NCBI GenBank assembly: GCA_021200315.1
Contig: JAJQGU010000030.1
Span: forward strand, 44,212-108,211
Reading direction: 5' to 3'
DNA from: Akkermansiaceae bacterium
Lineage (GTDB): Bacteria; Verrucomicrobiota; Verrucomicrobiia; Verrucomicrobiales; Akkermansiaceae
Length of the DNA: 64,000 nucleotides
This document shows positions 28,250 through 37,576 of this stretch, one piece after another. The notes under the pieces are model-generated. The model made no database searches. It was not told where the DNA came from and was given only the letters and a program-made list of their open reading frames with translations. A program made the translations under genes and the position numbers. Position 1 is the first letter of the stretch; the number at the start of each line of letters is the position of its first letter.

Positions 28250-30193
28250 ATGATCGACATGCCCGCACGCAAACAAGCAACGAAACGCAAGGTGAAAGGA
28301 TGGGGAATCGACGATTCTTCAGAACTTTACGGGATTGAGGACTGGGGTAACGGCTACTTTGGCATCAACAAACAGGGCAGGGTGACCGTGCGTCTCCAAA
28401 ACGGCCGGGATGGCACCCGGGATGTGAGTCTGCACGAAATCATTTCCGGACTTGCCGAACGCGGGTTGAATGTGCCTGTGCTCCTGCGTTTCCGAGACCT
28501 CCTGCGCTGCCGTATCGCAGAACTCAACGAAAGTTTTCGCAAGGCCATTGCCGAGGCTGGCTATCAAGGCTGCTACAAGGGCGTTTATCCAACGAAAGTA
28601 AATCAACAGCAGCAGATTGTGGAAGAAGTGACTTCCTTTGGGGAACGCTATGACTACGGGCTTGAGGCTGGTTCGAAACCTGAGTTGATCGCCGCCATGG
28701 CCAGTCTCAGGAATCCGAACGCCTACTTGATTTGCAACGGCTATAAAGACGACGAATTCATCAGGCTCGCACTCACTGGCCAAAAGCTGGGATTGAATGT
28801 CTATATTGTGCTCGAAATGCCCAATGAGCTCGAAGCCATCCTCAAGCTTGCCCAGAAAATGGGCGTGCGTCCCAACCTTGGCGTACGTGTGCGCCTTTCT
28901 GCCAAGGGCTCCGGACACTGGTCCGAGTCGGCGGGCGATAAATCGGTGTTCGGCTTGAATCCTGCCCAAGTAATTGAAGTGGTGGATCATCTCCGCAAGC
29001 GGGATGCGCTGGAGTGCCTTAAGCTTCTCCACTACCATCAAGGTTCTCAGATCCCCAATATTTCCGTGGTGCGCGAAGGAATCACGGAGGCGGCTCGCGT
29101 CTATATCAATCTTGTGAAAGAGGGTGCGCCCATGGGCACGCTTGACATGGGCGGCGGCCTTGCTGTGGACTATGACGGTTCGCAGACCAATTTCCATTCT
29201 TCCTGCAACTACAGCATAGCCGAATATGCCCGCGACATCGTGGAGGTTGTCGGCGAACTCTGCACAAAATACGGGGTGCCTCATCCCACGCTTGTCACCG
29301 AATCCGGACGAGCAGTGGCCGCCTACAATTCAGTGCTCGTATTCAATATCTTGGATGTGACTACAGCACCTGGAGGACAAGAGCCGCCGGCTTTGCCGGA
29401 GGACGCCTCGGAAATTTTGAAAGCCTTTGAAGAGACAGCCCGTACGCTCACCCGCAAGAACATTCAGGAGTGTTATAACGATACGAACTATTACCGCGAT
29501 CAATTGCGCGCCCAGTTCTTTTACGGCAACGCCACTCTGCGCGAACGCGGCTTGGGCGAGGCATGGTATTGGTATCTCATGAGCCTCATTGCCAGCCGAC
29601 TCACCGAAATGGAGGATATTCCCGAAGATCTGAAGGAACTCTCGGACTCGATGGTGGATTTTTATTACGGCAATTTCTCCTTGTTCCAGTCGCTGCCCGA
29701 TGCTTGGGCCATTGATCAGCTATTCCCTGTGATGCCCCTGCAGCGCCTCGATGAACGCCCCGCCAATCGTGCGGTGCTTGTGGACATCACTTGCGACTGC
29801 GATGGAAAGGTTGATCAATTCATTGATAAGGAGGATGTCGCTCGATCATTGCCGGTTCACACCGTAGCTCCGGACGAAAATTACTACATAGGGGTTTTCT
29901 TGGTAGGCGCTTATCAGGAAACCATGGGAGACCTCCACAACCTCCTTGGCGACACAAATGTTGTAAGCGTGCGCCTCGAGAATGGACGCCCCGTTTATAC
30001 CCATGAAGAGGAGGGTGACACTGTGGCGGATGTCCTCTCCTACGTGAAATACGATGTGAAGGATCTGGCTGCCCGCTTCCGTTCACTGGCCGAAAAAGCC
30101 GTGGCTGAGGGGCGCATAGCACCCCGTGAGCGCCGTCTCGCTATGGAAGCTTTTCGTGAGGGGCTCAATGGCTATACCTATTACGAATTGTGA
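28250..30193 (+). CDS. speA: Biosynthetic arginine decarboxylase
   Basis: GVYPTKVNQQQQIVEEV, KDDEFIRLAL, DMGGGLAVDYDGS, LVTESGRAVAA; full-length. Confidence 0.97.
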   Translation: MIDMPARKQATKRKVKGWGIDDSSELYGIEDWGNGYFGINKQGRVTVRLQNGRDGTRDVSLHEIISGLAERGLNVPVLLRFRDLLRCRIAELNESFRKAIAEAGYQGCYKGVYPTKVNQQQQIVEEVTSFGERYDYGLEAGSKPELIAAMASLRNPNAYLICNGYKDDEFIRLALTGQKLGLNVYIVLEMPNELEAILKLAQKMGVRPNLGVRVRLSAKGSGHWSESAGDKSVFGLNPAQVIEVVDHLRKRDALECLKLLHYHQGSQIPNISVVREGITEAARVYINLVKEGAPMGTLDMGGGLAVDYDGSQTNFHSSCNYSIAEYARDIVEVVGELCTKYGVPHPTLVTESGRAVAAYNSVLVFNILDVTTAPGGQEPPALPEDASEILKAFEETARTLTRKNIQECYNDTNYYRDQLRAQFFYGNATLRERGLGEAWYWYLMSLIASRLTEMEDIPEDLKELSDSMVDFYYGNFSLFQSLPDAWAIDQLFPVMPLQRLDERPANRAVLVDITCDCDGKVDQFIDKEDVARSLPVHTVAPDENYYIGVFLVGAYQETMGDLHNLLGDTNVVSVRLENGRPVYTHEEEGDTVADVLSYVKYDVKDLAARFRSLAEKAVAEGRIAPRERRLAMEAFREGLNGYTYYEL

Positions 30194-30744
30194 CAGCAGC
30201 TTCGCTTGGCTTTTGCCGCCTGCGCCGCTCGGGAGATCCTGCATGGGCGGTTTGTATGGCCTTGTATGAAGATGCCTTTCCCTCTGAGGAGCGGCGTGAC
30301 TTCGCCGATCTCATGCGCTTGCTGGAAGAAAGGGAATGCATGCATGCCCTCTCGCTTGAAGTGTCGGGGCGCTTTGTCGGCTTCTCCGTTTACTGGGATT
30401 TCAGGGATTTTCTTTTCCTCGAGCATTTAGCCATCGTTCCGAGATGGCGCGGTCAAGGGATTGGAGGCTATTTCTTGGATGAGCTGGCTCGCATCCGTCC
30501 CGTTTTTCATCTCCTGGAAGCGGAGCCCCCTGGCAGCAGTCCCATGGCCGCCCGCCGCATTGGAGGTTATCGCCGCCATGGTTTTGAGATCGTTTCAAGA
30601 AATTACTTGCAGCCTTCCTATCGGCCGGGGGAGGCTCCGCTCCCGCTGTGGTTGATGGGGCGCGGAGAGCCCGGAGTCTTGGCCGAGCGTGTCGCCTTCC
30701 TGAGACGGTTTGTCTATGGTGTGGATTGTGCTGTGGGAGCATGA
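30190..30744 (+). CDS. GNAT-family N-acetyltransferase
   Basis: LEHLAIVPRWRGQGIGGYFLDEL acetyl-CoA loop; GTGA start/stop overlap with speA. Confidence 0.85.
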   Translation: MTAASLGFCRLRRSGDPAWAVCMALYEDAFPSEERRDFADLMRLLEERECMHALSLEVSGRFVGFSVYWDFRDFLFLEHLAIVPRWRGQGIGGYFLDELARIRPVFHLLEAEPPGSSPMAARRIGGYRRHGFEIVSRNYLQPSYRPGEAPLPLWLMGRGEPGVLAERVAFLRRFVYGVDCAVGA

Positions 30745-30794
30745 TGACTTCCCGTCGGGAACATGAGAGGATGAGTTTTCTCCCGTTTCTCGTC

Positions 30795-30824
30795 AAAAAA
30801 GCGGCGAGCCGCAGGGCTTGCCGC
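30795..30824 (-). terminator. Rho-independent terminator of metzincin gene
   Basis: Minus strand GCGGCAAGCC-CTGC-GGCTCGCCGC-TTTTTT. Confidence 0.75.
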
Positions 30825-30849
30825 CTGTAAAGGAACCTGATGTGCACCG

Positions 30850-31995
30850 TTATTGCTCGGAGAATTTTTGTGAGAATGGCGGAAGATCCGACCAATGGAA
30901 TTCGTGATGCCAGTCTTCCCAGTTGCCTGAAGAGGTGAGCAGGCGCACAGTGATGCGGAACGTATCGCTGCGCAGGCCGTGGAGTTCTCGGCGGGGAATA
31001 TGGAAAGAGAAGTTCCCCGATTTTTTGCCGAGTTTCTGCGTGAAGGAGACGGAATCATAGTCGGCATTGACTTGGTAGGGCGGATCCTGCACGTAGATAT
31101 TGACGGCACTTGCCTTTTCCTGCCCGGTGTAAGAGCCGTTGATTACAAGTTTGTTGCCTTTCAGGCTGATGGAGATTGCGTCCAGTTTGGGCGCGGGTGT
31201 CTTGTAAAATTCGGTAGAGGTGTCGCCGGCAAACACTTCGCAGACGTTGAGAATGGCGCAGCTGGCCGGGGTAAGATAGGTGGGGCTCGAGCCGAACGTA
31301 TAGTTCCCTGCGCCCATCAACGGAGTGCCCAATTTGGCTCCGTCACTCGTGGTCTGGTGATTGTGGGGCAGATTCAGTCCATGGCCGAGTTCGTGAGCCA
31401 GCCCCCCGTACCATTTTGTCAGGAGCCGGCCTTGGGGAGTTCTGGCGCCCAAGTGCTTGATGTCAAAATCGGCGTAGTCGAGCGCGAAGCAGGATTTGCC
31501 CACGCCGTAGAAAGGCACGCCGCCGGGATTGGCGTCGTTGTATTCGTCATTGTAGAAGGTGGGCATGATGATGAGCGTATGGTTGCTCTTTTTCATGCCG
31601 GGATGGGCGGAGAAATAGGCGTCGAGCTCCTGGATCACGCGGGGCCAGTTGCCTGTATAGGGATAGTCCGAGGCGGCTCCTTGGGCTTTGTAGAGAATGA
31701 TGTTGACGCGATCCGGCGTTTTCATATCGAGGCTGAGAGTGCGGTTGGGATAACCGTTGCGCGCCATTTCTTTTTGGAAGAAGTCCTGCAGATGCAGCAT
31801 CAGAGCGCTCAGGCGCTCTTCATAGCCGGGAATAGGTTCGCGGTCATTTCCGAGGAAGTAAACGATATTCAGACAGGGTTTGTCGGCGGCCTGCGGGGCT
31901 GCTGGAGGCGGGGGAGGCGTCTGCTGTGCCCGGGCAGCGGCGGGTAAACAAAATATGAGACTGACGGCGGCGAGAAGTGAGGATATTCTGATCAT
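30850..31995 (-). CDS. Secreted metzincin-like zinc metallopeptidase
   Basis: Signal peptide; HELGHGLNLPHN (HExxHxxxxxH) and downstream Met-turn-like PLMGAGNYTF. Confidence 0.82.
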   Translation of the reverse strand: MIRISSLLAAVSLIFCLPAAARAQQTPPPPPAAPQAADKPCLNIVYFLGNDREPIPGYEERLSALMLHLQDFFQKEMARNGYPNRTLSLDMKTPDRVNIILYKAQGAASDYPYTGNWPRVIQELDAYFSAHPGMKKSNHTLIIMPTFYNDEYNDANPGGVPFYGVGKSCFALDYADFDIKHLGARTPQGRLLTKWYGGLAHELGHGLNLPHNHQTTSDGAKLGTPLMGAGNYTFGSSPTYLTPASCAILNVCEVFAGDTSTEFYKTPAPKLDAISISLKGNKLVINGSYTGQEKASAVNIYVQDPPYQVNADYDSVSFTQKLGKKSGNFSFHIPRRELHGLRSDTFRITVRLLTSSGNWEDWHHEFHWSDLPPFSQKFSEQ

Positions 31996-32075
31996 ATATC
32001 GTGTCTGTGCGTTCCGTACAATATCGCGGCACTATGCCGTAAAGTCAAGGCTCATGCGGGTCAGCCAGGCAAAAA

Positions 32076-32109
32076 AAGCCCTTCCCGCCGTCGATCGGGA
32101 AGGGGCTTT
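32076..32109 (-). terminator. Rho-independent terminator of pgk
   Basis: AAGCCCCTTCCCG...CGGGAAGGGCTTTTTTT on minus strand. Confidence 0.8.
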
Positions 32110-32134
32110 CGGGCTGTTGACGGGGGACAACGCC

Positions 32135-33331
32135 TCACTTTTCAGTGAGAGCGCCTACACCGGGCAGTACTTTGCCCTCGAGCAGTTCGAGTGAGGCTCC
32201 GCCGCCCGTGGAGCAGAAGGAAAGTTGATCCTGCACGTTGAATTTTCGTGCGGCCGTCACAGAGTCTCCTCCGCCCACAATCGAAACGGCGTCCGATGCG
32301 GCGAGAGCTTCGGCGATTTCTTTTGTTCCTTTGGCGAAACTGTCTATTTCGAATACGCCCATGGGGCCGTTCCAGAGCACGGTTTTCGCACTCTTGACAA
32401 TTTGTGAAAATTCTTCGATGGCCTTGTCTCCGATATCAATGGCCATGCCGCCTTCCGGCACGCGCCCGCCTTCGGCGAATGGCTTCGTGCAGACGGTGGG
32501 CGCGCCTTCTTCGAACTTCATGGCCACGCGGACATCCGCCGGCAGGAGAAAGCGCACATGGTGAGCCTGTGCATCGGCCAGGATTTCGCGGGCGAGATCG
32601 AGTTTGTCGCTTTCGATTTTCGACGCACCCAAACCATAGCCTTGGGCTGCGAGGAAGGTGTTGGCCATGGCCCCGCCGATGAGGAAAGTGTCGGCTTTTT
32701 CCATGAGTTTTGAAAGCACTTCGATCTTGTCGGAGACTTTCGCTCCGCCCATGATCACCACAAATGGGTGTTCCGGGTTTTCCAGCCTGCCTTCAAGATA
32801 TTCAAGCTCGCGTTCTACCAACAATCCCATGGCGGACTTTTCCGCAAAGTGCGTTACGCCTTCAGTGGATGCATGGGCGCGGTGCGCCGTGCCGAAAGCG
32901 TCGTTCACATACAGGGTGGCATCGCCCAACAAAGCCTTGGCAAAATCGGGATCATTCTTCTTTTCGCCCGGATAAAAGCGCACATTTTCGAGAAGAAGTA
33001 CATCGCCGTCCTTCATGGCTGTGCGGGCGGCGGCGGCTTGTTCACCGATGGCTTCGGGAACGAAGGTTACGGGCTTGCCCAGCAGCTCGCCCAGGCGCAC
33101 AGCCACGGGAGCCAGGGAATAGGCGGGGTCAGGGGCGTTGGCCGGGCGCCCCAAGTGCGATGAAAGCACGAGACGGGCGCCGTGGTCGAGAAGATAGTTG
33201 ATGGTGGGCAGAGCGGCCGTGATGCGGGCGTCGTTCGTAATGACGCCGTCTTTCAACGGCACGTTGAAATCGGCGCGCATGAACACCTGCTTGCCGGTCA
33301 CATCGAGATCGCGAATGGTAAGTTTATCCAT
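32135..33331 (-). CDS. pgk: Phosphoglycerate kinase
   Basis: KQVFMRADFNVPLKDGVITNDARI, LVLSSHLGRP, SIVGGGDSVTA; start at MDKLTIRD. Confidence 0.97.
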   Translation of the reverse strand: MDKLTIRDLDVTGKQVFMRADFNVPLKDGVITNDARITAALPTINYLLDHGARLVLSSHLGRPANAPDPAYSLAPVAVRLGELLGKPVTFVPEAIGEQAAAARTAMKDGDVLLLENVRFYPGEKKNDPDFAKALLGDATLYVNDAFGTAHRAHASTEGVTHFAEKSAMGLLVERELEYLEGRLENPEHPFVVIMGGAKVSDKIEVLSKLMEKADTFLIGGAMANTFLAAQGYGLGASKIESDKLDLAREILADAQAHHVRFLLPADVRVAMKFEEGAPTVCTKPFAEGGRVPEGGMAIDIGDKAIEEFSQIVKSAKTVLWNGPMGVFEIDSFAKGTKEIAEALAASDAVSIVGGGDSVTAARKFNVQDQLSFCSTGGGASLELLEGKVLPGVGALTEK

Positions 33332-33434
33332 GGTTCTTGTTCTTGCTGATTGTTTGTAATTTGAAAGAGGCCCCTTCTGGAAGCTTGGAAGAAAAACAGA
33401 GGGAGAACAGAAGCCATCCCTCCGGTTTGCGGAC

Positions 33435-33467
33435 ATGCAAGGAGAACACGGGAAGATCTCCTTGCAT
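33435..33467 (-). promoter_or_regulatory. gap-pgk intercistronic hairpin
   Basis: ATGCAAGGAGA/TCTCCTTGCAT 11-bp perfect stem just downstream of gap. Confidence 0.5.
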
Positions 33468-33478
33468 TCCGGACTTTT

Positions 33479-34483
33479 TTACAGACTGTCGCCGAGCTTC
33501 TTGAGAGCTTCGCCAGCCCGGTTGGAGTATCCCCATTCGTTGTCATACCAGCCGCAGACCTTGACCAAATTGCCGCCGACTACATACGTAAAGGCGGAAT
33601 CGAAGATGCAGGAGTGGGGGTTTGAAACGATGTCTTGGAGCACGAGAGGTTCTTCGGAGTATTCGAGAATGCCTTTGAGTTCCCCTTCAGAGGCATCTTT
33701 CATGGCGGAGTTGATCTCCTCCTTGGTCACATCCTTCTTGAGGATAGCCACGAAGTCGGTCAGAGAGCCGGTCGGAGTCGGTACACGGAAAGAAGCGCCG
33801 TTGAGGAGCCCTTTCAGCGCGGGGATAACTTCTCCGATGGCCTTGGCCGCACCTGTAGTCGTGGGGATAATATTGATGGCGGCAGCGCGGGAGCGGCGGG
33901 GATCCTTGTGCGGAAGGTCGAGGATGCGCTGGTCGTTCGTGTAGGAGTGAATGGTGCTCATCATCCCCTTTTCGATGCCGAACTTGTCGTTGAGCACCTT
34001 GACCATTGGGGAAAGACAGTTCGTTGTGCACGAGGCGTTCGACACAATGTGGTGCTTGGCCGGATCATATTCACTGTCGTTGATGCCGATGCAGAATGTG
34101 AGATCGGGGTTGGTAGCGGGGGCAGAAATGAGAACTTTCTTTGCGCCGGCGTCGATGTGGCCCTGAGCTGCTTCGCGTTTGGTGAACAGACCAGTGGATT
34201 CCAGAACGACGTCTACACCGAGTTCTTTCCAAGGAAGATCGGCCGGACCGCACTTGGAGTCGAGGATGAGGATTTTGTGACCGTTGACGACAAGGTTGTT
34301 GCCGTCAACTTCAATCGTACCCTGGAATTTGCCCTGCGTCGAGTCATATTTCAGAAGATGGGCAATCGTTTCGATGGGGGTCAGGTCGTGAATGGCGACG
34401 ACCTTTTCCAGTTCAGATTGGGACATGGAGCGCAGGACATTGCGGCCGATGCGTCCGAAACCATTGATAGCATATTTAGCCAT
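33479..34483 (-). CDS. gap: Glyceraldehyde-3-phosphate dehydrogenase, type I
   Basis: [41 protein letters not shown]. Confidence 0.98.
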   Translation of the reverse strand: MAKYAINGFGRIGRNVLRSMSQSELEKVVAIHDLTPIETIAHLLKYDSTQGKFQGTIEVDGNNLVVNGHKILILDSKCGPADLPWKELGVDVVLESTGLFTKREAAQGHIDAGAKKVLISAPATNPDLTFCIGINDSEYDPAKHHIVSNASCTTNCLSPMVKVLNDKFGIEKGMMSTIHSYTNDQRILDLPHKDPRRSRAAAINIIPTTTGAAKAIGEVIPALKGLLNGASFRVPTPTGSLTDFVAILKKDVTKEEINSAMKDASEGELKGILEYSEEPLVLQDIVSNPHSCIFDSAFTYVVGGNLVKVCGWYDNEWGYSNRAGEALKKLGDSL

Positions 34484-34825
34484 AACAGAGGATGTCTTGA
34501 TGGATTTAACAAAGCCCTGGCCGGACCGTCCGGCGTTACAGGAGCTGTTTCAGCCTATTCTTCTTTTGCCGCGCCGTCAATACCAAATTGTTTCATTCCT
34601 TGACATAAAACCACACGCTCACTCAATAAAATGCTTGTAATGTGAGGCTGTCTTGTTCGGGGAAACAGACGGCGGCTTCAAACGATAAACAAGAAGAACG
34701 CTTTCATGAGGCGTGCTTTCCAAGCTCAGGGCATACCATTGGAATAAAACAGGAACATGCAGGCGAATAATAACGTGAGGCGGAGAGAAGCGCGGGGAGC
34801 GAGCAGAGGCGCTTTTTACAAAAAA

Positions 34826-34971
34826 GTATACTTTTCTGTAAGCGTTCATTTTTGCGGATCCGCGTTTGGAGATACTATAAAAATCTGCAATTGTCTACTG
34901 AAAATTCAACAGAATGCAAAAATTCTCCCCGGATGGCCCGGGGCGAAAAATCGACTGACAGAAAAGTATAC
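34826..34971. repeat. 14-bp inverted repeat pair (GTATACTTTTCTGT / ACAGAAAAGTATAC)
   Basis: Exact reverse complements at 34826-34839 and 34958-34971, just upstream of a foreign-looking gene. Confidence 0.7.
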
Positions 34972-35034
34972 ATTCCTGAATCGCTCGTGAAGAGCATCGG
35001 ACGGATTGCCGGGCAATAAGGAGAGGAAAAACAT

Positions 35035-36759
35035 ATGAGACGTCAAGACAATCCTTGGTTGAAAGCGGCGCAGACAATCATCCTGCAGGGGATGTTCGCC
35101 TATCCGTTTTATGGACTAATGGTCGTGAACAGTAAGGTACAAGACATTGCCGGGAACATCGGCCTCCGCGCGGGCGGGCTGGCCGCGCTGGTCATCTTGC
35201 TGGGAATGGGCTGTTCTTTCTATTTCTGCAGGAAGGCGGTGGATTTCTGCATAAGCGTTCCCGGGAGCGAAGAGAGCATCTCCCCGGGAAGGGCATGCAC
35301 GAAAGTGCTGAACTCCCGTCGATGGATAGCGTGTCTGCGGATATTGATCGTCCTCTGCTTTCTCAGCGTGATCGTATGCGCCTTCAGCCCTACGATATGG
35401 CTTGACGAGGCGTTTACGCTCGGCTTGATCAGACATGACATGGCCGATGTGATCGGTCTGACGGCGCAGGATGTACATCCGCCGTTGTATTACCTGATGC
35501 TGAAGATGGCGGAGGATCTGTTTTCGTGTGTTTCCGGCACGTTTGCTTTCAGGGCGGCCGTCGCGAAACTCTTTTCCGCAGCCGCCTTCGCGGCGACGGC
35601 GGCGCTCTGCTGGGTGAAATTCAGGCGGGAGGAAACGAAGGGCTTCAGAGAGCTTTTGGTGCTCTGTCTTTTTGCCACCACTGGAATACTGTCGCAAAGC
35701 ATAGAGATAAGGATGTACGGGTGGGCGTTATTTTTCGTGACCGGAACCTATCTGTACGCGAAAGAGGTGATGGATGGCGGAAGAGGAATCAAGACCTGGG
35801 GTCCGCTCGTCGTTTTCAGCGTGTGCAGCGCGTACACGCATAATTACGCGTTGATATCCATGGGAGCGGTCTGGCTGTATCTGCTGATCTGGGTGATCCT
35901 GAAAAACAGGAAGGAAGTGAAGAACTGGCTGATGGGAGGGACGGCGACGGCCGTTTGTTATGTCCCGTGGCTGCTGGTCTTGATGAAACAAACGTCAAGG
36001 GTGTCGGAGAACTATTGGATATCTGATATAAACATGGGTAGTATATGGTCATGTGTCGTCTATGCGTTTCCGTTCATTTTTGCGGTGATTCCCGTCGTCA
36101 TGCTGACCATTCTTCAGAGGAAAGAAAACCGGAAGGAGCTATTGTATCTGCTGAGCGGAGCGGCGATACCGGCGATGACATTTGCGGTCGGTGTGGCGGT
36201 GTCCGTGATCATTTGTCCTATACTTGTCAACCGGTACATGGTTCCCGGTCTTTTCTGCCTGTGGATAAGCGTATTGATGTGCTGGCGCAGGATGCACGAC
36301 AGGCAGAAAGCGATTGTGGCCGGGATCATCGTATGCGGCTGTGTGATGTTCGGAGCGGAGTTTTTCATTGGAGAGCGCGCGGAGCGCCAGCGGACGGAAG
36401 AATCATTGGCGTTTTTCAGTGCTTTGGAGAAAGACAGCATAGTCTGTGTAAGCGATGACGAACACGTCCGAGATGTGGTGGCCGCCTATATGGATGATAG
36501 GGAGGTGTACTGTGTGACGGACGGTCGATACACCTTGAGAGACTTGTGGCAAAGCGTGTTTCCCAATCTGAAGGTAAGAAATTATGAATTTATCACGGAG
36601 GCTTTGAGGAAAGGGCGGACGGTCTATCTGATGAGAGCGAATGCGGAGCCCGACGTTTCCTCGTGGGAGAGTGTGGCTGTGATAGACCCGTTGGGAGAAT
36701 ACTTCTCTATCACGCCAAGAGTCAATGTTTACAGGCTTTCTCCCCGTGCTGTGGATTGA
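35035..36759 (+). CDS. GT39-like integral membrane glycosyltransferase
   Basis: WLDEAFTLGLIRHDMADVIGLTAQDVHPPLYYLMLK (DEAFT...HPPLYY) and many TM segments. Confidence 0.85.
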   Translation: MRRQDNPWLKAAQTIILQGMFAYPFYGLMVVNSKVQDIAGNIGLRAGGLAALVILLGMGCSFYFCRKAVDFCISVPGSEESISPGRACTKVLNSRRWIACLRILIVLCFLSVIVCAFSPTIWLDEAFTLGLIRHDMADVIGLTAQDVHPPLYYLMLKMAEDLFSCVSGTFAFRAAVAKLFSAAAFAATAALCWVKFRREETKGFRELLVLCLFATTGILSQSIEIRMYGWALFFVTGTYLYAKEVMDGGRGIKTWGPLVVFSVCSAYTHNYALISMGAVWLYLLIWVILKNRKEVKNWLMGGTATAVCYVPWLLVLMKQTSRVSENYWISDINMGSIWSCVVYAFPFIFAVIPVVMLTILQRKENRKELLYLLSGAAIPAMTFAVGVAVSVIICPILVNRYMVPGLFCLWISVLMCWRRMHDRQKAIVAGIIVCGCVMFGAEFFIGERAERQRTEESLAFFSALEKDSIVCVSDDEHVRDVVAAYMDDREVYCVTDGRYTLRDLWQSVFPNLKVRNYEFITEALRKGRTVYLMRANAEPDVSSWESVAVIDPLGEYFSITPRVNVYRLSPRAVD

Positions 36760-36890
36760 GGGGCCGAGCAGTGTGGAGCATGGGAGGCTCCTGTGAAAAG
36801 GGTATGGTAGGGAAACGCCTTTGATGAGACATGGAAAGCTGCCGCGGAATGGGCTGAATCCGGATGAACACATCAAAAATTTATTTTGTT

Positions 36891-37379
36891 TCAGGGAGTG
36901 CCGGCCGTACAGTCTGTACTTTTCGGTTCCCCTTCAGGATATGATATGGAGCCAGGGGAGAGGGTGCAGTCGGGGCAGACGTTTGTTTTTTCATTGAAGT
37001 GCTGTAGAATGCCGCAGTCGGAGTGACTGCCTCTGGGACATTTGGAAAGTAGCTCTTTCAGATGACTCTTGAGACGAAGAAGAGAGGCGATTTGTGCGTC
37101 GATGTCGACAATGTGTTTTTTGATGAGAGCGTGTATAAAATCATGACTCACCGAGGGAGCGCTTTGAAATGAAAGCAGCTCGCGAATTTCGGACAATTTC
37201 ATGCCGTGCAGACGGCAATGGCGAATAAAACGCAGACGTTTGACGTCCTCTTCGTCATAGATGCGATAATTGGTGTCGGTGCGTTCAGGTTTGCGCAGCA
37301 GACCTTCCTTCTCGTAATAACGAATAGTCACCACGCGACAGGCTGCTAGGCGGGACAATTCACCAATCCTGATTTTCAT
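36891..37379 (-). CDS. MerR-family heavy-metal-responsive regulator (CadR/PbrR/ZntR-like)
   Basis: MKIRIGELSRLAACRVVTIRYYEKEGLLRKPERTDTNYRIYDEEDVKRLRFIRHCR; CPRGSHSDC metal-binding loop. Confidence 0.94.
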   Translation of the reverse strand: MKIRIGELSRLAACRVVTIRYYEKEGLLRKPERTDTNYRIYDEEDVKRLRFIRHCRLHGMKLSEIRELLSFQSAPSVSHDFIHALIKKHIVDIDAQIASLLRLKSHLKELLSKCPRGSHSDCGILQHFNEKTNVCPDCTLSPGSISYPEGEPKSTDCTAGTP

Positions 37380-37504
37380 ATCAGGATCTTATTGTAACTG
37401 GAATTGCAATGGATGTCAAGAGCCCGTGTTCCTCAGGCACGCAGAGAAAAAAGATGCCTCTTTAAGAAAAAATTATATCATCTCATTTTTTTCATAAATT
37501 CTAT

Positions 37505-37535
37505 TTGACTCTATAGTTGCTATAGATATTAACAT
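37505..37535 (+). promoter_or_regulatory. MerR-type operator-promoter of the P-type ATPase gene
   Basis: TTGACT-CTATAGTTGCTATAGATAT-TAACAT: -35 and -10 separated by 19 bp with CTATAG-TTG-CTATAG dyad. Confidence 0.75.
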
Positions 37536-37576
37536 GAATGCGGATTTTCCTGACATTAAACAATAATATAAAGACT

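Noticed and set aside
30979-31947. 322-aa plus-strand ORF opposite the metzincin gene
   Set aside because: Antisense shadow; the minus strand has signal peptide and HExxH motif.
37538-37576. ORF-track start for the P-type ATPase at 37538
   Set aside because: Lies at the -10/transcription start region of the MerR-type promoter; ATG at 37577 is more plausible.
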